DNA from: Lachnospiraceae bacterium UBA1748
GTDB lineage: Bacteria; Bacillota; Clostridia; Lachnospirales; Lachnospiraceae
Length of the DNA stretch: 29,222 bases
NCBI GenBank assembly: GCA_002314855.1
Contig: DCHQ01000061.1
Location: forward strand, 1-29,222
Reading direction: 5' to 3'
Shown here: piece after piece, positions 1-7,300 of the stretch
How the letters are laid out: each line of letters begins with the position of its first letter
How positions within the stretch are numbered: the stretch's first letter is position 1
Notes under the pieces: model-generated
What the model was told of the DNA's origin: nothing
Database searches by the model: none
Seen by the model: only the letters and a program-made list of their open reading frames with translations
Translations under genes and position numbers: made by a program

Positions 1-42
1 TTTCCGCAAGTAAATTTACGCAATCCTTGCAAGCATATTTAA

Positions 43-71
43 TTGAAGATAGTATTCAAGTGTGGTATAAT
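43..71 (+). promoter_or_regulatory. sigma-A type promoter for the binding lipoprotein and cyclase genes
   Basis: A -35 box TTGAAG (43-48) is followed after exactly 17 bp by TATAAT (66-71), which is also preceded by TG one base earlier (an extended -10). The predicted start of transcription near 78 leaves a leader of at least 90 nt before the first possible start codons. It is the best promoter seen in the first 3 kb and probably drives both this gene and the cyclase behind it. Confidence 0.65.
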
Positions 72-174
72 ATTTACGAAATTTGTATGATAAAAGCAAA
101 GTGTGATGAGTTTACGAGTCTTATAATATGATTTCCAAACGTGTTTCGCATGGAATAAAGAAGATGCTATGGAC

Positions 175-240
175 AGAAGCAGGAATAGAAATAGGAATAG
201 AAATAGGAATAGAAATAGGAATAGAAGTATGAATGGAAGT
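175..240 (+). repeat. 12-bp tandem repeat at the 5' end of the lipoprotein gene
   Basis: Three exact copies of AGGAATAGAAAT lie at 181-216, followed by the one-base variant AGGAATAGAAGT (217-228) and a diverged copy (229-240); 175-180 looks like a partial copy. The unit is four codons long, so gain or loss of a copy keeps the frame. If translated it encodes an Arg-Asn repeat. Every unit also carries AGGA, a Shine-Dalgarno-like core, so copy number could change either the N-terminal extension or the ribosome-loading site. Confidence 0.8.
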
Positions 241-1302
241 ATGAGAATAATTAAGAAAAGAATAATTAAGATAAGAATAAATTTAATGCTTATAGCAGTA
301 CTTTTCATACTGTCTGTTTCTGGTTGTGGTAAGGTTGAAAATACTGAGGAAGCAGGCGAGATTACTCCGGTTGCATTTCAGCCAGCAGGAGCAATAATTG
401 AAGGACGTAAGAATGTATATGTAATATTGAAGAACGCAGATAATAGCTATTGGAAGGTCGTAATAAAAGGTGTTGCGGCGGCATCAGAGGATTTCGATGT
501 AAATGTATATTATGGCGCGAGCAAAACAGAGAGTGAATGGCAGGCACAGAGGATGCTTATAGAAGAGGCTATGGAAAAAGGTGATGCTATAGTTCTTGCA
601 CCAGACAGTTCATCTGAGCTTGCAAGCACTGTTACTGCAGCCTATAACAAGGGAAAGCCGGTTGTATTGGTTGATACTACAATCAACTGCGAAGATTATG
701 ACGTTTGTTATATGACAGATAATCTTTATGCTGGTCAGAAGGCTGCAAAGGAGATGCTGGATAACCTTAAGGATATGAAGGTTTCTGAGGATGAGGAGAT
801 AAGCATAGCAATTCAGGTTGGTTCTAAGAAATCTCAGACAATCAATGAGAGACTTGCTGGATTTTGTGAATACTGGGCAATTCATGCACCTAAAAACTGG
901 AAGATAGTTGAAGAGGTTGCGTGCAACGAGGGAGATGTTGAAGAGGCTAAGAGAATTGCCGAGAAGTTCCTTGATGAGGATGCTTCAATAAAGGGCGTTT
1001 TTGGCTGTAATAATGGATCGACAGTGGGATTTGCTTCTGTTGTTAAGGAGAAGGGCAGGACTGACGTCTGTGTTGTTGGTTTTGACTTTTCAGATGAGAT
1101 GGCCAGTCTAATTAATGATTCAAATTATCATGCTGCAACGATGCTTCAGTGTCAGTATGATATGGGATACCAGGGAGTAAAAACAGCCCTGGCTATCATC
1201 AATGGAGAAAAAATAGCAAATAAGTTTGTTGATACAGGAGTTGTCGTTGTAAACGGAAGTACAATCAATACTCCTGAAATACAGGAGATTGTAAATCGGT
1301 AA
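229..1302 (+). CDS. sugar-binding lipoprotein (periplasmic binding protein type 1, RbsB-like)
   Basis: This gene encodes an extracellular binding protein of the Peripla_BP_4 / ribose-binding type, anchored to the outer face of the membrane by lipid. I place the start at ATG 229, because an AGGA lies 8 nt upstream and the product then begins with a normal lipoprotein signal: a basic segment (KKRIIKIR), a hydrophobic stretch (LMLIAVLFIL) and the lipobox VSGC. The frame stays open back to ATG 169, which would add an Arg-Asn repeat. ATG 241 is another option. The mature part has the family pattern: YVILKNADNSYWKVV in the first strand, DAIVLAPDSSSE, GKPVVLVDTT and VCVVGFDFSDE. No ABC transporter genes lie beside it. 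The next gene, 75 bp on, is a diguanylate cyclase, so its likely job is ligand sensing rather than uptake. The family is clear; the ligand is unknown. Confidence 0.85.
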   Translation: MNGSMRIIKKRIIKIRINLMLIAVLFILSVSGCGKVENTEEAGEITPVAFQPAGAIIEGRKNVYVILKNADNSYWKVVIKGVAAASEDFDVNVYYGASKTESEWQAQRMLIEEAMEKGDAIVLAPDSSSELASTVTAAYNKGKPVVLVDTTINCEDYDVCYMTDNLYAGQKAAKEMLDNLKDMKVSEDEEISIAIQVGSKKSQTINERLAGFCEYWAIHAPKNWKIVEEVACNEGDVEEAKRIAEKFLDEDASIKGVFGCNNGSTVGFASVVKEKGRTDVCVVGFDFSDEMASLINDSNYHAATMLQCQYDMGYQGVKTALAIINGEKIANKFVDTGVVVVNGSTINTPEIQEIVNR

Positions 1303-1377
1303 TATGAGACTGGAAATCATCGAAGCTATTTAGAGCTTGATATAGTTTTCATTTTTAATAGAAGTGGTGATATTTAT

Positions 1378-2895
1378 ATGAGCATTGGAAGAAATAACGC
1401 AAAAATCAAACAGAATACTTTTAAGTTCTCATATACAAAGCTTATTATTAGCTATCTTATAATATGCCTTTTGTGTATTGGTGTGACTATGCCGATTTTT
1501 AACAAGGTCATAAAGAATCATGATAAGGAAATGGCAAATGACATCTCAAGCCTTATTGCAGAGAAAACAAACAGTCTGTTTTATGTTATGACTGAGGCTT
1601 CAGAGAATATTGCAAGACTTATCTCGGCTCAGAAAACTGAGGATGGAGATACACTTTATGAGAGCCTTAGAAATACCATTGATGATGCTGGCTACATTAG
1701 TATAGGTATCATTAACATGGATGGAAGTATATATGGAACTGAGCCAGAGAAAACTGAGCTAAAGAAGTGGGGACTGGTGGATCAGGCAATTGAGGCAACT
1801 GGTACATTTGCATCTGAACCATATCGTAGCGAGGAAAATGGTAAGATGGTTATCACTCTGTTTACCCCTATTTATGGTAATGGTACAAAGATAGGAAGCC
1901 TGTTTATTACCTATGCGCTTGATTATATTCAGGAGATGACAAGCTCTGAGGTGATTGGTGATGATACAGAGATATACCTTATGAATGCATACTCAGGGAA
2001 TTACATTAGTTGTAAGAGCAAGGATGCTTCGGAGATAGGAAGCTGGAGAAATGTTAAGCTGATAAGGGTCCTCATTCAGACAGATAATGATGAGAACTAT
2101 GCTGCCTGGGAACAGAAGATGAGGGATGGAGAGAAGACCGGAATTATTCATTTTACAATGAATGGAGTTGAATATACCCAGGTTTTTGAGAAGCTTGAGA
2201 CAATGTACAATTGGGATGTCGTTGTCAGGATTCCTTCATCAACACTTACAAACCCTATTCATATTCTTCAAAAGGGAACCATTATCTTATTTATTGTGCT
2301 TGTTACTGCGACAATAATTATCTACCTCATATCTCAGAAATATGAGATGGCAGAGAAGAAGATGCTTGAAAAGCTTTCTGTTTATGATGGCCTTACCCAG
2401 CTTTTCAATAGAAGATCCTTTGAGGGCTTCGTAAATGAATACATTGAAAAGCATAGTAAGAAGGAAAAATCCTCGTTCATATTTGTGGACGTTGATCATT
2501 TTAAGGATGTAAATGATACCTATGGTCATGAGGCTGGTGATAATATCCTTAAGGAGTTCGCTAATTCAATGAGAAAGAGCTTTGCTAGTAATTGTATGCT
2601 TGGTAGATTTGGTGGAGATGAATTTGTCGTATTTATTCCAGGAAATACTGATAAAAAGGTGATTGAGGGATACCTTGAGAAGTTCAAGACTGAACTTTCA
2701 AAGATTACTCTTGAAGGTGCAAAGGAGGACTTTGCAGTTAGATATTCAGCAGGTATTGCCTTGCTAGAGCAGAGCACAGAAGATGTAGATTCTCTTGAAA
2801 ATAAAGCAGATGCTGCACTTTACGAAGCAAAGAATGCAGGAAGAAATATGTTCAAGTGGTATAATGCGAGTATGAAGGGCAAGACCAAGAATTGA
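1378..2895 (+). CDS. membrane diguanylate cyclase with extracellular sensor (Cache-like plus GGDEF)
   Basis: The 505-residue product makes cyclic di-GMP from two GTP at the inner face of the membrane. It has a membrane segment at about residues 22-40, a large outside region at about 41-298 that fits a double Cache sensor by size and position, a second membrane segment at about 299-321, and a C-terminal GGDEF domain. The catalytic domain looks intact: DGLTQLFNRR at its start, FVDVDHFKDVND, and GGDEF at 412-416. The RxxD product-inhibition site normally found five residues before GGDEF is absent (the four positions read ASNC), so feedback inhibition may be missing. It follows the sugar-binding lipoprotein by 75 bp with no clear terminator between, so they are probably co-transcribed. 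A weak GGTGAT precedes the ATG. The enzyme call is firm; the Cache assignment is inferred. Confidence 0.9.
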   Translation: MSIGRNNAKIKQNTFKFSYTKLIISYLIICLLCIGVTMPIFNKVIKNHDKEMANDISSLIAEKTNSLFYVMTEASENIARLISAQKTEDGDTLYESLRNTIDDAGYISIGIINMDGSIYGTEPEKTELKKWGLVDQAIEATGTFASEPYRSEENGKMVITLFTPIYGNGTKIGSLFITYALDYIQEMTSSEVIGDDTEIYLMNAYSGNYISCKSKDASEIGSWRNVKLIRVLIQTDNDENYAAWEQKMRDGEKTGIIHFTMNGVEYTQVFEKLETMYNWDVVVRIPSSTLTNPIHILQKGTIILFIVLVTATIIIYLISQKYEMAEKKMLEKLSVYDGLTQLFNRRSFEGFVNEYIEKHSKKEKSSFIFVDVDHFKDVNDTYGHEAGDNILKEFANSMRKSFASNCMLGRFGGDEFVVFIPGNTDKKVIEGYLEKFKTELSKITLEGAKEDFAVRYSAGIALLEQSTEDVDSLENKADAALYEAKNAGRNMFKWYNASMKGKTKN

Positions 2896-2941
2896 TGTTA
2901 TAGATGAATCGTTTTTCTGCCAAAAATTAATAAAAAAACAG

Positions 2942-2970
2942 TTGACTTCCTAGTGCTGCTGTGATAATAT
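2942..2970 (+). promoter_or_regulatory. promoter of the tRNA-Leu gene
   Basis: TTGACT (2942-2947) is separated by 17 bp from TAATAT (2965-2970), with GATAAT overlapping at 2963-2968. The tRNA begins about 38 bp downstream, which fits a short 5' leader removed by RNase P. Confidence 0.7.
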
Positions 2971-3007
2971 ACTACTTGCGTCAGAAATGATGTGAACTGA
3001 ATAGTTC

Positions 3008-3091
3008 GCGGGAGTGCTGGAATTGGCAGACAGGCTAGACTAAGGATCTAGTGATGGCAACGTCGTGTGGGTTCAAGTCCCATCTCCCGCA
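3008..3091 (+). tRNA. tRNA-Leu (anticodon AAG)
   Basis: The 84-nt sequence folds as a type II tRNA. The acceptor arm is GCGGGAG (3008-3014) with CTCCCGC (3084-3090). The anticodon stem CTAGA/TCTAG encloses the loop CTAAGGA, giving anticodon AAG. A long variable arm contains the pairing GATG/CGTC, and the T arm is GTGGG-TTCAAGT-CCCAT. The discriminator base is A (3091), as expected for leucine, and no CCA is encoded. It reads CUU codons, and CUC if A34 is converted to inosine. The long variable arm and A discriminator support leucine over serine. Confidence 0.95.
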
Positions 3092-3103
3092 TGGATAAAA
3101 AAA

Positions 3104-3130
3104 GAACACCTGAAGAGGTGTTCTTTTTTT
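3104..3130 (+). terminator. Rho-independent terminator of tRNA-Leu
   Basis: GAACACCT (3104-3111) pairs perfectly with AGGTGTTC (3116-3123) around a GAAG loop, with seven A before the stem and seven T after it. It lies 12 bp behind the tRNA. Confidence 0.92.
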
Positions 3131-3131
3131 A

Positions 3132-3291
3132 TTCAAGAGGCTGCGCCTCTTGAACCCGGGGTTCAAGGTCTCAGAACCGCGGGGGCGGTTCCTCGGTCGG
3201 TTCGACGGGAAAACAGTCCACTGGACTGTTTTCTTAATCCGTCTCACCCCATCTCCCGCATGGCACCCGGGGTTCAAGGTCTTGGAACCGC
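3132..3291. repeat. hairpin cluster with duplicated tRNA 3' end and 27-bp direct repeat
   Basis: There is no protein gene here. It holds, in order: a 10-bp perfect stem (TTCAAGAGGC at 3132-3141 with 3145-3154); an overlapping alternative 9-bp stem (CTTGAACCC at 3149-3157 with 3159-3167); a 7-bp stem GAACCGC/GCGGTTC (3174-3191); and an 11-bp-arm palindrome (3210-3232) ending in TTTT, nested inside GACGG/CCGTC (3204-3208, 3239-3243). At 3248-3263 there is an exact 16-bp copy of the tRNA 3' end and flank (3079-3094). A 27-bp segment (3154-3180) recurs at 3265-3291 with two mismatches. Both copies contain GGGTTCAAG, the T-arm sequence of the tRNA. It looks like debris from repeated rearrangement next to the tRNA; an RNA function is possible but unproven. 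Confidence 0.75.
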
Positions 3292-3300
3292 ATTAAAAAA

Positions 3301-3329
3301 GGTTCAACCGAAAGGTTGGACCTTTTTTT
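3301..3329 (+). terminator. Rho-independent terminator closing the hairpin region
   Basis: GGTTCAACC (3301-3309) pairs with GGTTGGACC (3314-3322), with one G-U pair, around a GAAA tetraloop. Six A precede the stem and seven T follow it. It separates the tRNA region from the next gene. Confidence 0.9.
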
Positions 3330-3351
3330 GCTATAATAATTATTTGATTTA

Positions 3352-3360
3352 TGATATAAT
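3352..3360 (+). promoter_or_regulatory. extended -10 promoter for the GNAT-like gene
   Basis: TGATATAAT is a perfect extended -10 (TG, one base, TATAAT). No good -35 box is found 16-18 bp upstream. Transcription would start near 3367, after the TTG at 3364, so the downstream ATG at 3403 must be used. Confidence 0.5.
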
Positions 3361-3402
3361 ATTTTGGGATATTTTATAGTAAAGGCGTACAGCGAGGTTA
3401 TT

Positions 3403-4248
3403 ATGGCACAGGAAAAGTATAAAATTAAAATTACCAAATATATAGGAAATATAATTGGTCTTAGAAGTGATTACAGTATGTCTGAGTTTGCGGATGAGGA
3501 TGGATTTCTTAAGGACAATATGCTTGCCTTTGTTCTTAAGGAAGAGGATGGATATAAGGCGTATATTATCTATTCTGAGTCAGAGGGTGAAGGAGAGATA
3601 ATTGCAACTGTTGCTCCGTATAATTATAACGAGCACATAAGAGAGCTTCTGGATGCGGTTAGAATAAATGCAAGGTGCAATGGGACAAGTTCAATTAAAA
3701 TTACAGTCAATGCCACAAGGGAGAAGAACTTGGTTGAGCTGCTTACTCTCGGTGGATATAAGAAGGAAGACAACGATTATATTGAGTATGTTCTCGATGC
3801 GTCAAAGCTACTGTATAAGGAAAAGACTTTGACAAAGAATTTGAAAAACATCGTACCATTTTACAAGGTGCCAGTTGATGTCATGGTAAGCTTTGATGAG
3901 GAAAACTTAGATAAGCTTACTGAGGCACAGAATTATAAAAATGTAGTTGATATCAATCCAGAGCTTAGCATCGCATATGTTGAGGAGGGAAAGATGCTGG
4001 GATATCTGATATGCAGGGTAAATGAAAAGGATATCCTGCTGGTTGCTGGATATACCAGGGATGATAAGAGTGAGACTCTTAAGTCAGTGTTAAGTGCATT
4101 TAGATTGCTCAGGCAAAAGCTCTATCCAGGGATTGATGTGATAAGAGTAAGGCGATATTCAGACAATGTTGAGAAGTTTGTGAGGACTTATCTTGAAAAG
4201 AAGAATATGTACGAGCTTCATGTAGAAGACTATAGACTAGTTTTATAA
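3403..4248 (+). CDS. uncharacterised protein, possibly two GNAT-like folds
   Basis: I do not recognise this 281-residue, apparently soluble protein with confidence. ATG 3403 is chosen over an in-frame TTG at 3364 because GAGG lies 5 nt upstream of it and the promoter would start transcription after the TTG. The product seems to contain two similar halves. The first ends with a helix, then LLTLGGYKKEDNDYIEYVLD, which resembles the last strands of GNAT acetyltransferases. The second has GKMLGYLICR, LLVAGYTRDD, a helix and a similar end, KKNMYELHVEDYRLVL. No clear acetyl-CoA loop (R/QxxGxG/A) is visible, so it may be degenerate or non-catalytic. It ends 99 bp before the first giant calpain-like gene and may be part of that locus. 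The fold guess is weak. Confidence 0.75.
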   Translation: MAQEKYKIKITKYIGNIIGLRSDYSMSEFADEDGFLKDNMLAFVLKEEDGYKAYIIYSESEGEGEIIATVAPYNYNEHIRELLDAVRINARCNGTSSIKITVNATREKNLVELLTLGGYKKEDNDYIEYVLDASKLLYKEKTLTKNLKNIVPFYKVPVDVMVSFDEENLDKLTEAQNYKNVVDINPELSIAYVEEGKMLGYLICRVNEKDILLVAGYTRDDKSETLKSVLSAFRLLRQKLYPGIDVIRVRRYSDNVEKFVRTYLEKKNMYELHVEDYRLVL

Positions 4249-4327
4249 GTAGGCTGCGATTTATATAATATACGAGTAAGGAAGTATTATGATGTGGTTG
4301 TGACACAAAAATGAAGGGGTAGCCTAC
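4249..4327 (+). promoter_or_regulatory. leader of the calpain-like operon: -10 box inside an inverted repeat
   Basis: GTAGGCTGC (4249-4257) can pair with GTAGCCTAC (4319-4327), nine pairs including one G-U. Between them lies TATAAT (4264-4269) without a convincing -35. The arms begin right after the upstream stop codon and end 11 nt before the strong ribosome site AGGAGGG of the next gene. There is no T run, so this is not a terminator. A transcript reading through from upstream would carry both arms, while one starting at the internal -10 box would carry only the second. Confidence 0.4.
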
Positions 4328-4347
4328 AGCATTAAGGAGGGTTAATT

Positions 4348-7300
4348 ATGCAGGAGGAATTATTTAAAAAACAGGAAGAGATTAGACTTGAAAATGCTTC
4401 CTTAGAGAAGATGGCAGAGGAAGACAGGGAGTATATCAGTTTTTTTGAGACGAATCAGGTGCAGGAATTTAAGTATGATTCGTCTAAAACTGTTGCCAGA
4501 AACTATAGAGATTACGAGATTTATAAGGCGATGAAGGGAACGGAAAATGAGCCTTATGGGGAGCTTTCTGATGCGGCAAAGTATATTCAGAGGAAGGCTG
4601 CTGTAAGTAGTGGCGCAGAAAAAATCGAGAAACGACTTCTTAATCTGTGTAGTAATACATTTATGAAGAAGGTTGGAAATGAAGAGATACGTATATTAGC
4701 TGAGCATCTTATGTGCGGTCTTAATTTTAAGGACGAGGAAAATCCAAATGAGAAGCTGCAGGAGGAGATGCGCAGTATTGGAGAGAAGGCCCTTAAGGAG
4801 CTTTATACGAGACAAATCATTCAAATAGATAAGAAATACGGAAAGAAGCTTGTGGAAATGTCCTCGGCAGATTATCTGAAAAAGAAGGCGGAGATAGATC
4901 ATGACCTTTCCTGCTTGAAGGATATGGAGGAATTCTTCAAGGAGACTATAGATGAGGAAGCAGCCACTGATATGGACAAGCTTCTTATAAAGAAGGCTTC
5001 ATACTACCTTGATGTCATGTCACTTCTTTCCTACAGAACTAAAATCTATGTTGATGGCGGAGTAAAAAATATAGATAAAAAGGGTGAGCTTTCAGCTAAT
5101 CATAAGAAGGTAATAGACACCTTTAAGAAGAATATTCAAAATGCTGCTAAGGAAAAGGATACATTTGCGAAGATAAGCCGTAAGGATGAAAACCTTAAGA
5201 AGATATTCTTGAGCACTGACGAGAGAAAGTCGAGAGCCTTAGAAGCCATAAGCAGGACAGAAAAAAAAGAGGCTGATAAGCAGAAGGCTATTGAAGAAGC
5301 GGAAGCAAAGCGTAATGAACTTAGAGCAATGCTGAGCTATTATACCAGCTACAGGAATGCTGTAGCCAGCTACGAACAGGAGAAGGACGAGAAGAAAAAA
5401 GCTGCAAAGATGAAGGAGATTAAGTTCTATCTGGCTAAGAAGGTTGTTACTGATGAGAATGAAATTGCAAGAATTCAGAGAGAGGCTGATGATCTGGATA
5501 GTATTATCAGAGAAACAGATGGTCAGATTGATACAGTTTCCTTTAATGATGAAAATGCAATATCCCAGATGGATATGGTGGAGGAGAAATATCAGCATTT
5601 CAGAAAGGGTATGATGCTTGGAGATGATGAGTTCATCGAAAAATATCCAGAGCTTATTGAAGAATATGATGTAGTTTTAAGCAGTGTACAAAATGTAACT
5701 CATGACAAATATTTCGACAGGCTGCAGGAGGAGTTTAAGGATAAAAAGCTTGAAGAACTGCCAGATACTCTGAGAGCAAGAAATTATAAAAGATTTAAGG
5801 AGTTCAGACTCAGTGCTGGAAATGGAGATGGACTAAGCAATAAAGGACCAGCGTATATGACCGCGCGTATCGAAAGAATTATTAAGCATGGATATACAGA
5901 GGGTTCAAAGCTGTATGAGGATGAGATTATTCTTGACAAGGAAAACAGTGTAGCCCAGGAACTTATTAATGCGAGGGAAGAGAAAAAGGCTGTTTTGGAA
6001 GTGAGAGATAGAAGTCTTAATGAGATGAAGGCTGATCTGACGATACCAGATTTCTCACATAAAAATTTCGATGAAAAGGGTATTTTTGAGCTTCTTAATA
6101 CTATATCTGAGATAAGGCATTATAAGGAAGAATATCCCGATATGTACAGACTTGGTCAGGCCTTTGATGAGTACCAGAAATGTGAGTTTTATTTGCAGAA
6201 TGAGGAGCTGATTAGAGAGACTTTCATGCTTAGACTTAAGCTTCTGCATTTGAATGATGATTTTCAGTTTGAGCAGGTAAAGTCTGGCTACGATGAGTAT
6301 CTCGCGAGATATAATAGAAATATTGATAGTTTAGGAGCAGTATTTGCCGCTGTAGATAATCTTCTTTTGATTAGCGACGAAAAGTCAAGCAGAGTAGGAA
6401 TCTGTAAGGGACAGATTAAGAAAGAGCTTTCTGCATATAAGGGAAAGGAAGAAAGCATAAAGGAAACCCTCTTAAAGCTTAAGGTAGACGGAACTTTAGT
6501 ATATAGTATTATACTTGAAAATGGTATGGGATTTTTGTCTATGCTTCCGGAGGAGAAGGACGCTTCCTACAGTCTTGCAAAGGAATCGCTTCTCACAGAT
6601 GTTGAGGCTGTGACAGATGTCCTTAAGTATAGCATGAAAAAGGATCTTCATGAGGAGATAAAGGAGGAGGATATTCCTTACGAGCAGGCATTAAGACTTG
6701 TGGAGAGCTTCACAATAAGAGTCGATAACCTTATGGATAAGCTTGAAGCGGAGGGGGAATACTCAGACAGAGGCTTTGTAAATTCGAGAAGTGAGATTGA
6801 AGAGGTTTCATTAATGGCGGATTTACTGAAAAGAAAAATCGGAGATTCCGGACTTGGAATAAAGATGATAGAAAAGTACAGCCAGGTGCCAGGCTTCGAC
6901 TTACAGATAGATAAAATTAAGACACTTGATAAGACGCTGAACAAGCTCAATACCTTCCGTGACTACAGTAATCATTTATATCTGAATCAGATAAAGAATG
7001 ATTATGACGATGTGTCTATGCTTGATGGAAATGAATTTAAGAAGCTTAATAAGGCTGAAATGCAGGCCTTAAGCGAACAGCTTCGAACAAGGTCCAAGGG
7101 AACTATCGACGAATTCAGAATTAATTTTAAGGAGAACAGCCATAAGGAAGAAATAAGAGAGGTTGAGAAGAAGGCGTTTATTGCAAGAGCAGTTGGCAGG
7201 GAGATTATTGCAAGCCAGAGAAGGAGTGATTTTGCAAGTGTGGCTAGTCTTATTGACTGGCTTGGAAATAGAATCGGAGCACCTCTTCAGGTGCTTAGCT

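Noticed and set aside
175..240. CRISPR-like repeats
   Set aside because: Units of 12 bp without spacers are a tandem repeat, not a CRISPR array.
39..308. Minus-strand open frame rich in Leu-Phe repeats
   Set aside because: It is the antisense of the 12-bp repeat and signal-peptide region of the lipoprotein gene, with no ribosome site or family similarity.
3008..3329. Active integrated element with att sites at tRNA-Leu
   Set aside because: Only 153 bp separate the duplicated tRNA ends, and no integrase or phage gene lies in the window; at most it is a scar.
3065..3379. Plus-strand open frame across the tRNA end and hairpins
   Set aside because: It overlaps the tRNA and two terminators, and its codons arise from palindromic sequence.
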